From NCBI RefSeq assembly GCF_021390575.1, contig NZ_JAJEJQ010000003.1, forward strand, positions 674,001 to 738,000: 64,000 bases of DNA, read 5' to 3'. Position numbers and translations under genes: made by a program. Under the pieces are notes generated by a model that was not told the DNA's origin, made no database searches, and saw only the letters and a list, made by a program, of their open reading frames with translations. This stretch comes from Paraburkholderia adhaesiva (GTDB lineage Bacteria; Pseudomonadota; Gammaproteobacteria; Burkholderiales; Burkholderiaceae). Below are positions 1-9,337 of the stretch, in pieces. Each line of letters opens with the position of its first letter. The first letter of the stretch is position 1.

Positions 1-2
1 CC

Positions 3-290
3 CTGACGACCTATGCGCGGCTCGCGCGCAAGCGCTATGAGGGCGGCTATACGAGCTATATCGAGGTACTCGATGCAGAGCGGAGTCTTTTCAACGCGCA
101 GCTTACCTATACGCAAACCCAAGCGGCGGAGTTGACTTATTACGTCAGCCTCTACAAGTCGATGGGCGGAGGATGGGTGACGCAGGCCGAGCACATGACG
201 ATGCCAGCGCCGCCGACTCCCGCATCGGAACCACAGGTGCCGCAGGCGCAGGTTCATTCGGCGGATATCGCGAGCGCGGCGGGTCGATAG
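3..290 (+). CDS. NodT-family efflux outer membrane factor, C-terminal part
   Basis: Only the last 95 codons are in the window; the gene begins upstream of base 1. The visible part contains the C-terminal signature of RND/HlyD-type outer membrane factors: RYEGGYTSYIEVLDAER, followed by SLYKSMGGGWV, then a proline-rich tail rich in P/A/S. The same two motifs recur in the complete NodT protein at 2965-4515 (YREGYSDFQRVLDAQR and ALYKSLGGGW), so two paralogous outer membrane factors lie close together. These lipoprotein trimers form the outer-membrane duct of tripartite pumps. It is convergent with the ion channel gene at 393. The family call is firm; the partner pump is outside the window. Confidence 0.85.
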   Translation: MTTYARLARKRYEGGYTSYIEVLDAERSLFNAQLTYTQTQAAELTYYVSLYKSMGGGWVTQAEHMTMPAPPTPASEPQVPQAQVHSADIASAAGR

Positions 291-392
291 CGTTGCCCGG
301 ATTCGAAGTCATCGTTTCGCTCGATGGCTGACCGGATCATTGCGCAGTGGGCCGTGCGCGCATGGCGAACTCTCATTCAGCCTGTCTCTCAG

Positions 393-782
393 TCACTCCT
401 GCAATTTCTGTTCGCTTGCCCGCTGCGACGCCTCCTGAATACCCCGAACGGCAGCGGCAACCATCAATCCCGTGATCACGAGTCCGACCAGACCCAGCAG
501 AATGGCATCGATCCGGCCAAACGTCGAAGTCGGCACGACATCGCCGTACCCGATGGTGAGGGCGGTGATCGCGCAAAAGTACACGGTTTCCCCCCACGGC
601 GAAGGTGTCCGGTTCGCCGTTTCGACGGGGGCGCCGAAGTACCACATTCCGATCGTCAGCAAGACGAATAGCGCGAGAAGTCCGATCAGGATCGCACGCA
701 AATACCAGAGGGTCCTGCCCATTTCCTGCAGGATGTCGCGTGCATGCAGGCGGACGACGGTGTCGTTTTTCGCAGCATTCAT
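393..782 (-). CDS. Two-TM potassium-type ion channel
   Basis: The 129-residue product has an N-terminal cytoplasmic stretch, a first membrane helix (about residues 30-50, LIGLLALFVLLTIGMWYF), a pore loop carrying the selectivity filter TIGYGD (about residues 75-80) and a second helix (about 93-110). This is the Ion_trans_2 layout of small bacterial K+ channels; no RCK or cyclic-nucleotide domain follows. The start at 782 has GAGG about 8 bases upstream. It is the last gene of the minus-strand efflux row, 42 bp after the DUF2955-type gene, so co-transcription is likely. Ion selectivity for K+ is inferred from the filter. Confidence 0.85.
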   Translation of the reverse strand: MNAAKNDTVVRLHARDILQEMGRTLWYLRAILIGLLALFVLLTIGMWYFGAPVETANRTPSPWGETVYFCAITALTIGYGDVVPTSTFGRIDAILLGLVGLVITGLMVAAAVRGIQEASQRASEQKLQE

Positions 783-824
783 TGCACATACCTCGTTGAT
801 GGCGCATTAGTGCCAGGCGAAACC

Positions 825-1838
825 TCAGCCTGTACCTCGGCGTTGCTCGAAGATAAGGAGCATCAGGCAGGCATAGACCGTTACAGCCAGAAAGAGCCCC
901 ATTCGCACCGCAAATGCCGTGTACACATCCTTGCCGGCCACGCTGTCCTGCACCGACTGCCCAAGCAGGATGATCATCGTGACGAGGCTGTTCAGCCAGA
1001 ATCCGGGCGAGTAACGCGTTGGGCTGATGCGATACAGCTTGCGTCCCACCAGCAGGCCGAACAGCAGCATCCACAGGAAAAACATCCACACGTGCACAAA
1101 GAGCCTGAGCGCGAACCAGAACGCGATCGCGAGCAGGCCGCCCAGCAGCGTGGAGCCGATCAGATCTCGCGCCGCATGGCGGGCCGTCGTTGTGCAACTC
1201 TGCCTGCCAAGGCTCACGGACTTCATGATGATCGGCATGTAGCTCGCTGGATCGGTCATCGCGAGCAGGTACGCCGGCATCACCACGAGCGCGGCGCGCA
1301 GTGCAATACGCGTCGCTTGTGCGTCGGGCATCACCTGTGCGGCAGGCGCACGCCGCGCGTCGGCAGGTTCGGGAAACAGGCGGTGAGTCAGGGCCGACAC
1401 CAACGTCGCAAGCAATAGTCCCTTCGCTAGTGCACCGACGACGGTCACGGCCAGTTGAAATTCGCTCGTCCCCGCAGCGGAGATCATCGTCAATCCTGCA
1501 ACCAGAAATGTGGCGACCAGATTGTTTCCGCCACGCAGGCCGTATCGAAAGGCCAAATAAAGCATGAGGCCAACGATCATCACGCCAGCGAACGCGTAGT
1601 GACGAAGCAGCGGAACAAGAAGCAAGCCGCTGCCTGTGGTCAATGCCACGACCAGCACGAGAACCGTACCTGTCTTGAGCGACAGCGGCCGCGTTTGCGT
1701 CGCAAGAAGAAAGACGGCGAACACCGGCGCGACGACGGGAATCGGGAAATCCAGCGCGAAACTGATCGCGAGGCAGAGCGCAGTCCCGGTAGCAAGGCGT
1801 AGCGCACGGCGGCCGGGCAACAGGAGCCTGTTTTCCAT
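825..1838 (-). CDS. DUF2955/FUSC-like inner membrane protein of an efflux system
   Basis: A 337-residue polytopic protein. Two clusters of hydrophobic helices (roughly residues 15-160 and 185-325) are separated by a short charged linker, the pattern of DUF2955 and aromatic-acid-exporter/FUSC-like proteins. It begins 8 bp after the HlyD stop and sits in the order NodT, HlyD, DUF2955, which is the usual setting for this family: the inner-membrane component of a HlyD-dependent exporter, probably for aromatic or other toxic acids. No substrate can be read from the sequence. Confidence 0.75.
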   Translation of the reverse strand: MENRLLLPGRRALRLATGTALCLAISFALDFPIPVVAPVFAVFLLATQTRPLSLKTGTVLVLVVALTTGSGLLLVPLLRHYAFAGVMIVGLMLYLAFRYGLRGGNNLVATFLVAGLTMISAAGTSEFQLAVTVVGALAKGLLLATLVSALTHRLFPEPADARRAPAAQVMPDAQATRIALRAALVVMPAYLLAMTDPASYMPIIMKSVSLGRQSCTTTARHAARDLIGSTLLGGLLAIAFWFALRLFVHVWMFFLWMLLFGLLVGRKLYRISPTRYSPGFWLNSLVTMIILLGQSVQDSVAGKDVYTAFAVRMGLFLAVTVYACLMLLIFEQRRGTG

Positions 1839-1846
1839 GGACGTGG

Positions 1847-2968
1847 TCAGTAGACGTACGAGACCCAGCTCATCACGCGCACAAACACGCGACCGAGCGG
1901 ATTGAGCGGATTGCCCTGAGTCGGAAACGCCATCACCTCTGCCTGGCCGCCTACACGCATGTTGCGCAGACGTTCGCGTTCACGCGGGTCGAACTCGACG
2001 ATCACTGGAAAGCGTTGAGCAGGCCGCAGCCAGTCGCGGCTGTTTTGCACGGTGGGCAGACTGCCCGGCGGCGTGCTCTGGCCCGTGCTCACGCCATAGC
2101 CGATACTGCGAATCCGGCCGTCGAAGACCTGGCCCGGCAGCGCGTCCAGCGAGATTTCCACCGGCGTGCCGGGCCGGAGATGGCCGAGGTTGTTCTCGGT
2201 CATGTCGGCGCTGACCCAGACGTCGCGGATCGCAATCAGCGTCATCACCGGACTGCCTGCCGCCGCGAACTGGCCGACTTCCGTCCGCAGATCCGTGATG
2301 ACCCCGCCCGAGCCGGCCAGGATCCGCGTGTTGGCCAGATCGAGTTCAGCCTTCTTCACGGCGGCGGCCGCGCTGCGCAACTGCGCGTTTTCCGCTTCGC
2401 TGCCGCCTTGTTGTTCCCGTGCGCGCTCCACTTCGGCACGCGCAGCCTCGACCTGGCTCTGGGCCTGCTCATACGTGGCTCGCGCGACTTCGATGCGTCG
2501 AAGTGAAACCGTGCCTTCGTCTTCGCGGTATAGCCGTTCCAGGCGCTCGCTGTCCTGGCGCGCCTTGACTTCGTTCGCGATCGCCGCCCGCAGCGACGCG
2601 AGCGCCGATTCAATGCCGGCGGTGCTGGCGCCGACCTGTCGGCGTGTGGACTCGTAATCGGCCCGCGCACGAACGGCGGCTATCTGGTATTGCTCGCTAT
2701 CGATTTCGAAGAGCACGTCGCCCGCGTTGACTTCCTGGTTGTTGTGCACGAGTACGCGCGTGACATGTCCCGACACTTCCGCGGCGACGGGCACGACGTA
2801 GGCCTGCACGCGCGCCTGTTGCGTGTACGGCGTAAAGCGGTCGGCGAGCAGATACCAGACGAGGCTCACGACGATCAGCCAGACGATCCACTTCACCGCC
2901 TTGCTCGAAGGATCGGCGGCCGGTGCCGGTGTCGGCGCAGCGTTCGAGGGTTCGGGTGTATCGCTCAT
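1847..2968 (-). CDS. HlyD/EmrA-type membrane fusion protein
   Basis: 373 residues. A proline/alanine-rich cytoplasmic tail is followed by one membrane helix (about 27-44, VKWIVWLIVVSLVWYLL), the first lipoyl half (about 55-90, with VSGHVTRVLVHNNQEV), a long alpha-helical hairpin (about 95-210) rich in E/A/R/Q, the second lipoyl half and a beta-barrel domain (about 215-330). The family bridges the inner-membrane pump and the outer-membrane factor. Its ATG overlaps the NodT stop (ATGA at 2965-2968), so the two are translationally coupled. Confidence 0.9.
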   Translation of the reverse strand: MSDTPEPSNAAPTPAPAADPSSKAVKWIVWLIVVSLVWYLLADRFTPYTQQARVQAYVVPVAAEVSGHVTRVLVHNNQEVNAGDVLFEIDSEQYQIAAVRARADYESTRRQVGASTAGIESALASLRAAIANEVKARQDSERLERLYREDEGTVSLRRIEVARATYEQAQSQVEAARAEVERAREQQGGSEAENAQLRSAAAAVKKAELDLANTRILAGSGGVITDLRTEVGQFAAAGSPVMTLIAIRDVWVSADMTENNLGHLRPGTPVEISLDALPGQVFDGRIRSIGYGVSTGQSTPPGSLPTVQNSRDWLRPAQRFPVIVEFDPRERERLRNMRVGGQAEVMAFPTQGNPLNPLGRVFVRVMSWVSYVY

Positions 2969-4515
2969 CGGGATGCACCTTCCGGGTGGACGGCGGCGCT
3001 GGATGGGGCGCTCACTTCGTCGAGCAGGTCGCCCCAGTCGGTGCGTTGCCGCATCTGCTTGCGGGTCGCGTCATCGATTAGCGACTGCTCCGTGTACCAG
3101 CCGCCTCCGAGTGACTTGTAAAGGGCGACCAGGCTGCCTACGGCGTTGCTGCGGTTGACGATATAAGCGTCCTGCTGGGTGAACAGAGCGCGCTGGGCAT
3201 CGAGCACACGCTGAAAATCCGAATACCCTTCGCGGTAGATCGTATTGGCGAGCGTGAGGGAGCGCCGCGCGGCCGCTTGAGCGTCGTTCAGAATGGTCTC
3301 GCGCTGCAACGCGGCGATCAGTGCCGTGGCGGCGTCATCGGCCTCGCGAGCCGCCTCGCGCACGGTATTCTGGTAGGCGACAGTCAACTGTTGCAGCCGG
3401 GCATCCTGCACGCGCACGTTGTTCGTGATCCTGCCGTGATCGAACACGTTCCAGGTCACGCTTGGGCCTACTGCAACGCCCAGGGTATTCGGTGAACCCG
3501 TGAGCGAACTCGCGCTCCAGGCAAGCGAACCCAGCAACGACACGGACGGATAGAAGTCAGCCTTCGCCACGCCGATGAGCGCCGACTGGGCGGCCATCTG
3601 ATATTCGGCGGCGCGAACATCGGGACGACGCAATAGCAGATCGGCCGGCACGTTCTGCAGCACCGCGCGGTCCACCAAAGGGACCACGCCTTCTTTGCCG
3701 GGCTGCACGTCGAGTTCCGGCAGCGGGCCGGGTGGCTGGCCCGTCAACACGGACAACCCGTGACGCGAAAGCGCGATCTGGCTCTCGAGATCGGGGATGC
3801 TGCTGAGCGTTCCCAGATACTGCGTTTTCGCCTGTTGAAGATCCAGTTCATCGGTCTCGCCGCTCTTGAACAGTTTCTCCGTGATCTCGAAGCTGCGCTT
3901 TTGCAGCTGTGCGTTCTCGCGCGCGATACGCAGCCGGGCCTCTGCCGTGCGCAGCGCGAAATACGTATCCGCGATCTGCGCGTGCAACAGCACGAGCGCG
4001 GCATCGCGGTTGGCTTGCGCGGCAAAGAACGATGCATCGGCGGACTCGATTGCGCGGGCGAAACGCCCCCAGAAGTCGAGTTCCCAGCCGACACTGAAAC
4101 CCGCTCCGTACTGCAGATAGGCCCCCGAACGCGGATCGAATCCATCGGAGCGCTTGCGGGCCGAGGCGAGCACGTCGGCATTGATCTGCTGTACCTGAGG
4201 GTAGCGTCCGGCGAGCGCGATACCGAGTTGAGCGCGGGCTTCGATCACGCGCAGACCGGCAATCTTCAGGTCGCCGTTGTTGGCATCCGCAACGGCCATT
4301 AGACGTTCGAGATTCTGGTCGCCGAATATCAGCCACCATTGGCGCAGGTCAGGCTCTGCGGCCTGTTGCGTTACCTGATTGATCGAAGCGCTGCTCCAAT
4401 GCTCGCTCCACGCTTCATGCTGCGGCTGAAAGTCCGGTCCCACACGCATGCACCCGCTCAGGCAACCTGCGCCGAGCAGCATCGCCGTCGTGAAGGGGCG
4501 CATGGCAGGCAACAC
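2965..4515 (-). CDS. NodT-family outer membrane efflux lipoprotein
   Basis: About 512-516 residues, typical for the family. The N terminus is a lipoprotein signal with lipobox LSGC (Cys about residue 22), followed by GPDFQPQ, which resembles the usual VGPDYxxP start of mature NodT proteins. Two OEP domains follow, with conserved LLRRPDVRAAEYQMAAQSA and VLDAQRALFTQQ. The start is uncertain: TTG at 4515 has GGAG 5 bases upstream, whereas ATG at 4503 has no well-placed site. It follows the AI-2E gene by 18 bp and overlaps HlyD by 4 bp. Confidence 0.9.
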   Translation of the reverse strand: MLPAMRPFTTAMLLGAGCLSGCMRVGPDFQPQHEAWSEHWSSASINQVTQQAAEPDLRQWWLIFGDQNLERLMAVADANNGDLKIAGLRVIEARAQLGIALAGRYPQVQQINADVLASARKRSDGFDPRSGAYLQYGAGFSVGWELDFWGRFARAIESADASFFAAQANRDAALVLLHAQIADTYFALRTAEARLRIARENAQLQKRSFEITEKLFKSGETDELDLQQAKTQYLGTLSSIPDLESQIALSRHGLSVLTGQPPGPLPELDVQPGKEGVVPLVDRAVLQNVPADLLLRRPDVRAAEYQMAAQSALIGVAKADFYPSVSLLGSLAWSASSLTGSPNTLGVAVGPSVTWNVFDHGRITNNVRVQDARLQQLTVAYQNTVREAAREADDAATALIAALQRETILNDAQAAARRSLTLANTIYREGYSDFQRVLDAQRALFTQQDAYIVNRSNAVGSLVALYKSLGGGWYTEQSLIDDATRKQMRQRTDWGDLLDEVSAPSSAAVHPEGASR

Positions 4516-4533
4516 GGCTCCACGCCTGCAGCT

Positions 4534-5643
4534 TCAAGGCTGCTTCTGTTCCTGAGCCGGGTCGGACTGTAGCTTTGGCGGATCTTTCACCCATCGCCAG
4601 AAGAGCTGATAGCCGACCGACAGCATCACAGGACCAATGAACAGGCCAATGACGCCACCCGTCACCATGCCTCCGAGCGCGCCGATCAGTACGACGGGCA
4701 TTGGCACCGCGACGCCTCGCCCCAGCAGCAATGGCTTGAGCACGTTGTCCGCCAGACCTGCGACGAACACGTAGACGGAGAAGATGATCGTCGCCGTGCT
4801 CACGCCCTCGGTCACGATCACGAAGATGATGACGGGCACGGTAATCAGCGTAGCGGGCAGTTGCATGATGCCGATAAGCAGCACGGCGAGGGCGAGCAGA
4901 CCTGCACCGGGAATGCCCATGATGATGAACGCGACGCCGATCAACAGCATCTGGATGAACGCGATACCGACGACACCCTGGGCCACTGCGCGAATGGTCG
5001 CCGTGCACAGGTCGGTGATCTGGGTGCCGTTCTCCGCGCCGAAGATGCGCGAGGCGATCTGCACGGCGGCGCCGTGCCCCTTCTCGCCAAACGCCATCAG
5101 AATGCCCGCGACGATCAGAGCGGCGAAGAATACGAGCAGTCCCGCGCCCAGACCGGTGACCGTTCCTAGCAGGGCACGACCCACCTCCTTGAGTTGCGGT
5201 GCGAACTTCTGCGCAAAGCTGACGAGGTCCGTAGAGGCCGCGAGCCAGCCGGCATACACACGTTTGCCAACCAGCGGCCAATTCGCCACCGAGTCGTCAG
5301 GTGGTGGTATCTGAAAGCTGCCGCTCTTGACAATGGCCATCGCGTTCTCAAGCGAGTCGGCGAGCGCAACGCCGAGCATATAGGTCGGCCCAAGAACGAC
5401 GACAAAGGCGACGAGCACGATCAGCGTGGCAATCAGACCGTCCTTGTTGGCGAGCGTTCGGCGAAGCATGACCTGAAGAGGATAGAGCGTGATAGCGAGA
5501 ATCAGCGCCCACACCATAAGGTTCAGGAACGGAACGAAAATCCGGTAACAGAAGACAGCCAGCACAGCAACGAGTCCGGCGCGAATCAGTACATCGAGTA
5601 ATTCTCTGGACAAAACCCGTTGTGTGGTCGGTGTTATCAGCAT
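4534..5643 (-). CDS. AI-2E/PerM-family transporter
   Basis: 369 residues with the AI-2E transporter layout: N-terminal hydrophobic helices (VLAVFCYRIFVPFLNLMVWAL), a central soluble stretch, then C-terminal helices with the family glycine/proline-rich motifs (IPGAGLLALAVLLIG and GGMVTGGVIGLFIGPVML). I chose ATG 5643 because AGGAG lies 7 bases upstream and the reading frame beyond it is not hydrophobic. Members export small molecules or act as Na+/H+ antiporters. It is the first gene of the efflux row, 18 bp before NodT; a GGACTTTGGTCT box lies about 160 bp upstream. Confidence 0.85.
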   Translation of the reverse strand: MLITPTTQRVLSRELLDVLIRAGLVAVLAVFCYRIFVPFLNLMVWALILAITLYPLQVMLRRTLANKDGLIATLIVLVAFVVVLGPTYMLGVALADSLENAMAIVKSGSFQIPPPDDSVANWPLVGKRVYAGWLAASTDLVSFAQKFAPQLKEVGRALLGTVTGLGAGLLVFFAALIVAGILMAFGEKGHGAAVQIASRIFGAENGTQITDLCTATIRAVAQGVVGIAFIQMLLIGVAFIIMGIPGAGLLALAVLLIGIMQLPATLITVPVIIFVIVTEGVSTATIIFSVYVFVAGLADNVLKPLLLGRGVAVPMPVVLIGALGGMVTGGVIGLFIGPVMLSVGYQLFWRWVKDPPKLQSDPAQEQKQP

Positions 5644-5804
5644 GAGTTTTTCTCCTGCCAGGTCGCATCGAGAATCGTCGGTGACACAAGCGTATCTGCG
5701 ATCACGGCCACAGTGGCCGTTGCGAGGAACTGTCGTCGGGATTGTTGCCGTGCTCTTCAGAGAGCGATCCCTCACTATCGGATTGGGTCCGGATAGCTTC
5801 AATC

Positions 5805-5816
5805 GGACTTTGGTCT
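5805..5816. promoter_or_regulatory. GGAC-N4-GTCT box, copy 1
   Basis: GGACTTTGGTCT, imperfect palindrome, about 160 bp upstream of the AI-2E/efflux operon start (5643). The 15-base string around it, CGGACTTTGGTCTCAT, differs at one position from the copy at 7438. It resembles the GGGACTTTNGTCCC core bound by DosR-type regulators. Binding is an inference. Confidence 0.35.
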
Positions 5817-5845
5817 CATATCGTCCCGTGCGGATCGAAAGCGGT

Positions 5846-6826
5846 TCAAAAGCTGATCGCAAACCCGAATGACACGCCGTGCACATTGTGGCCGAACACG
5901 TATCGCACCATCGCCCGTGTGCGGGTGATGATGATCGGGTACCGGCTGCTGTCGAGTTCGAGGCCCACGCCTAGCGAAGTGAGGTCATTGAATCCCAGCA
6001 CCCCGGCGCTGTCGCCAAAGTAGTGGGAGTAGGCGGCTTCAAGAACATAGCGGACCGGCCGGTCGAGCGCGTGCCAGCCGGTTGGCGCGCGCCAGCGTGT
6101 CCAAAGGCTCACTTGTTGCGCCACGGCCGAACCCTGAACGGCCTCCGACGAGCTACCAAAGCTGTGCAGGTAGATATCGGTCGCGCGCAGTTCAGCGTCG
6201 ATTTCATAGTTTTCGCGGTAGTGCTCGAAATCGAGCATCAGCGAGCCGCCGTAGCCATACGCATTCAGTGCGCCATTCTCGAGAAACTGGAGGTTGCTGT
6301 CGGTGACGTGATTGAAGAGCGTCTGTCCCACCCGCAGATCGCTCGCGACGCGCCCAACCATGCCGTTCAGGATCGGACGGAAGGCGAGTTCGTCCGTGAT
6401 CCGGAAGTCCCAGCCGACGCCGATCGTCGTACTGACGGTATTCCATCGGGTCGGCACCGAACGCTGCTGGGCGCCATCCGTCGCAATGAAAACCGGATCG
6501 TAACGGCTGTAGGCAATCGTGCCTTCCAGATACACCGGATACTTCCTGCTGAGCGTAAAGCCACCGCCCAACTGTGACTGACCGAAGCCTGGATTCCCGC
6601 TGAGGCTGTTATTGACCGACAGGTTACTGGTCGTGACGTCAGGGACAGTCGTGTAGGTCATGATGGCGAGCACGGCGTCGGCGTGCCGCTTCACGTTGCC
6701 ACCGATGACGGTGTTGGGCGACAACAGGCCAGGGACGACCTGAGCATTCGACTGGCAAGGCAGCAGGACCGCTAGAAAGCAGGCACATACCCATACCCGT
6801 GCTGACTTATCCGATCTACCACGCAT
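5846..6826 (-). CDS. Outer membrane beta-barrel protein, unknown role
   Basis: 326 residues. A signal peptide (about residues 1-29, ending NAQ after VCACFLAVLLPCQS) precedes a chain rich in alternating hydrophobic and aromatic residues; the last residue is Phe (GFAISF), the usual end of BAM-assembled barrels. It looks like an autotransporter-barrel or Solitary outer-membrane barrel type without a passenger, but I recognise no named family. ATG 6826 is preferred over the upstream ATG because AGGAG lies 6 bases before it. It is 200 bp upstream of the AI-2E gene, same strand. Confidence 0.7.
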   Translation of the reverse strand: MRGRSDKSARVWVCACFLAVLLPCQSNAQVVPGLLSPNTVIGGNVKRHADAVLAIMTYTTVPDVTTSNLSVNNSLSGNPGFGQSQLGGGFTLSRKYPVYLEGTIAYSRYDPVFIATDGAQQRSVPTRWNTVSTTIGVGWDFRITDELAFRPILNGMVGRVASDLRVGQTLFNHVTDSNLQFLENGALNAYGYGGSLMLDFEHYRENYEIDAELRATDIYLHSFGSSSEAVQGSAVAQQVSLWTRWRAPTGWHALDRPVRYVLEAAYSHYFGDSAGVLGFNDLTSLGVGLELDSSRYPIIITRTRAMVRYVFGHNVHGVSFGFAISF

Positions 6827-6901
6827 GAAGCACTCCTGTTGTTGGAGCATCGTTCATTTCCCGTTGTAGTCGGCCAACTGGAAAACGCCAGGATGTGGCG
6901 A

Positions 6902-7159
6902 TCAATATTTGATGTCACGCGCCGTCTGACGGCCCTGCTGCTTGGTGTGGCGCTTGTCCTGCCGGCATTGTGAGTTGCTTGTCTGGTTAGCGGCGCGGCA
7001 TTCCTGTTTGGTGTGACGCGAGCCCTGACGCGTTTCCTGGCGAACGTCGCGGCCTGCGCGACGTTGTTGCGCTTGTTCAGTGGCCGTTGCATTGCCGAAC
7101 GAAGCTGCCAGAAGGAACGCAGTGAACGTAGCGACGAGTCCACGGGTGCATGCAGCCAT
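6902..7159 (-). CDS. Small secreted basic protein, unknown
   Basis: 85 residues: a clear signal peptide (CTRGLVATFTAFLLAASFGNATA, in two parts around residue 20), then a mature part dominated by R, Q, T and K with paired repeats of RHTKQ and four cysteines or fewer. ATG 7159 has GGGAG 8 bases upstream. Short Burkholderia periplasmic proteins with this composition are usually annotated as hypothetical; I do not recognise a function. It lies 75 bp upstream of the outer-membrane barrel gene on the same strand. Confidence 0.55.
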   Translation of the reverse strand: MAACTRGLVATFTAFLLAASFGNATATEQAQQRRAGRDVRQETRQGSRHTKQECRAANQTSNSQCRQDKRHTKQQGRQTARDIKY

Positions 7160-7684
7160 GATGCAATCTCCCATCAAGGTGTGAGTCTGACCAGGCCGAG
7201 ATCCAGACGTCGTATGGCTGCGCGCAGATTCCGCGTACGATCTCGCGAGTTTGTGAGCGCTCGAAAATTCTCGGCATGGACCTGTTCTCCGTTTTCGCAC
7301 TGGAAAACAAGCGTGCGTGCGATTCGCCGACAAGATATCGATTCCCGACATAGCGTTGAAGTCCGTCCGCTTTCAGGTTCTTCAGCTTGAGTCAGCACCA
7401 CATAACCGTATCCCACCTGGATCGCGCCTTGAAAATACGACTTTGGTCTCATTGTGCGGTTGCACAATCGCCGACATACTCGGCCCGATCGAAGCGCTAA
7501 TAGCGCGAAGTTGGCACGCTCGAACCGGACATGCGTTCGACACACGCAGGGACGAGAATCGGCTCGGCAATCTGGCCGCTACCTCACGAAGGCCGCCGGA
7601 CACCACGTTGGCGCGCTGCCAGGCGCCAGCACGTTCGACAGCACGATGTCGTATGGCCTCGTACGCGGTTGAGAGAGTGAAATC
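7160..7684. other. Intergenic region between divergent genes
   Basis: 525 bp between the small secreted protein gene (minus) and fabI (plus). Apart from the box at 7438-7449 I see no gene or RNA; frames open here look like chance frames without a ribosome site. Confidence 0.5.
7438..7449. promoter_or_regulatory. GGAC-N4-GTCT box, copy 2
   Basis: CGACTTTGGTCT, about 235 bp upstream of fabI (7685) and 280 bp upstream of the small secreted protein start (7159). It shares CGACTTTGGTCTCAT-like sequence with copy 1 except for one base. Confidence 0.3.
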
Positions 7685-8467
7685 ATGACAGTCGATCAGA
7701 TCAGCCCGATTCTCGCAGGCGCGAAAGCGCTCGTCACCGGCATCGCGAACGAGCATTCGATCGCCTATGGCTGTGCGAAGGCGTTCAGGCAGGTCGGCGC
7801 AGAAGTCGCCATCACCTACGCTAACGAAAAAGCGAAGGCCTATGTCGAGCCGATTGCCAAAGAGCTGAACGCTCCAATTTTCATGCCATACGATGCGACC
7901 AGCGAAGGCGACCTTGAGGCCGTGTTCGAGCGCATCGAACAGGTGTGGGGGGGCCTCGATGTCCTGGTCCATTCGATAGCCTTCGCGCCGAAGGAAGACC
8001 TGCAAGGCGGCCTGCTCAATTGCTCGAGCAAGGGCTTCGGGATAGCCATGGACATTTCGTGCCACTCCTTCGTGCGGATGGCGCGCCTTGCCGCTCCGCT
8101 GATGAAAAATGGCGGGACGATGCTGACCATGAGCTATTACGGCGCGAACAAAGTGGTGACGAACTACAACGTCATGGGGCCGGTGAAGGCAGCACTCGAA
8201 GCCTGCGCGCGATATCTTGCGTATGAACTCGGACCGCAGCGTATCCGCGTGCATGCGATTTCGCCGGGTCCGCTGAAAACCCGTGCGGCGTCGGGCCTGA
8301 AAGACTTCGACTTGCTGCTCAATGAGGCCGCCCAGCGCGCGCCGCTCGGGGAACTCGTAGACATCATGGACGTAGGCTATACGTGCGCGTTTCTCGCGAC
8401 GCCATATGCGCGCCGCGTTTCCGGCGAAACGCTGTATATCGACGGCGGCGTCAATATCATGGCGTAG
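7685..8467 (+). CDS. fabI: Enoyl-[acyl-carrier-protein] reductase, FabI type
   Basis: 260 residues, normal FabI length. It reduces trans-2-enoyl-ACP with NAD(P)H in fatty acid elongation. Visible features are the FabI-type cofactor motif GIANEHSIAYGCAKAF (about residues 19-34), HSIAFAPKEDL (about 96-106), the catalytic Tyr-X6-Lys in SYYGANKVVTNYNVMGPVKAALE (Tyr and Lys about 157 and 164, given here in short form), and a C-terminal SGETLYIDGG. A weak GAGAG site lies 8 bases upstream of ATG 7685. The gene stands alone beside stress-type genes, so it is probably an extra, condition-specific copy; the housekeeping one would be elsewhere. Confidence 0.85.
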   Translation: MTVDQISPILAGAKALVTGIANEHSIAYGCAKAFRQVGAEVAITYANEKAKAYVEPIAKELNAPIFMPYDATSEGDLEAVFERIEQVWGGLDVLVHSIAFAPKEDLQGGLLNCSSKGFGIAMDISCHSFVRMARLAAPLMKNGGTMLTMSYYGANKVVTNYNVMGPVKAALEACARYLAYELGPQRIRVHAISPGPLKTRAASGLKDFDLLLNEAAQRAPLGELVDIMDVGYTCAFLATPYARRVSGETLYIDGGVNIMA

Positions 8468-8530
8468 TCCGCGGGAACCGTGCGAAACGTAGAATTTATC
8501 TTTGTGCTGCCCTGAACGGCTCGCGTGCGC

Positions 8531-9289
8531 ATGGACCACCTCGTTGCTCTCTTTTTCGACCCCTCCCCCTGGTTGGCGCTCGTGACACTCGTGGTCATGG
8601 AGGTCGTGCTCGGCATCGATAATCTCATCTTCATTGCCGTTCTCAGCAACAAGCTACCGCCGGAGAGTCGAACGAGGACCCAGCGGATCGGTATCGGGCT
8701 CGCACTCGTGATGCGCCTGCTGTTGCTTGGCACCGTGGCGTGGATCACACGATTGACCCAGCCTGCGCTCACGTTGTTTGATCATGCCTTTTCGTGGCGC
8801 GACATCGTTCTGATAGGCGGGGGAGTTTTCCTTGTCTGGAAAGCGACGAAGGAAATTCACCACAACGTCTCACAGTACGAGGAGGAGGAAGAAGAATCGA
8901 CTGGCGTCAAGCTGGTCAGCCTGACGGTGAGAGCAGCGATCGTTCAGATCTTGATGCTCGACATAGTGTTCTCCATCGACAGCATCGTGACCGCAGTCGG
9001 CATGACCAATCATCTGGCCATCATGTATCTCGCTGTGATCGTCGCTGTCGCAGCGATGCTTTTTGCGGCCGGCCCGCTGACGCGATTCATCGATCACAAT
9101 CCGGCGATTGTCATGCTGGCGCTAAGTTTTCTTCTGGTGATCGGTATGACGCTGATCGCCGACGGGTTTGGCACTCACGTTCCGAAAGGCTACATTTACG
9201 CGGCGATGGCGTTCTCCGCGTTCGTTGAAGGCATGAACATGCTGGCGCGACGCGCGAGACATAACCGTCGTCTCAACCAGGGTGTCTAA
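8531..9289 (+). CDS. TerC-family integral membrane protein
   Basis: About 252 residues with the TerC hallmark acidic membrane motifs: EVVLGIDNLIFIAVLSNKLP near the N terminus and DIVFSIDSIVTAVGMTNH in the middle, each placing Asp in a helix for metal binding. A run of acidic residues (EEEEEES, about 120) lies in a loop. TerC proteins handle metal ions (Mn2+ export in characterised members) and are linked to tellurite resistance. The start could also be GTG 8525, two codons earlier; neither has a strong ribosome site. It follows fabI by 63 bp. Confidence 0.85.
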   Translation: MDHLVALFFDPSPWLALVTLVVMEVVLGIDNLIFIAVLSNKLPPESRTRTQRIGIGLALVMRLLLLGTVAWITRLTQPALTLFDHAFSWRDIVLIGGGVFLVWKATKEIHHNVSQYEEEEEESTGVKLVSLTVRAAIVQILMLDIVFSIDSIVTAVGMTNHLAIMYLAVIVAVAAMLFAAGPLTRFIDHNPAIVMLALSFLLVIGMTLIADGFGTHVPKGYIYAAMAFSAFVEGMNMLARRARHNRRLNQGV

Positions 9290-9337
9290 TCCAACGGACA
9301 GTCGTCAGCCTCGATAATTCGGCAGACGTGCAGCAGA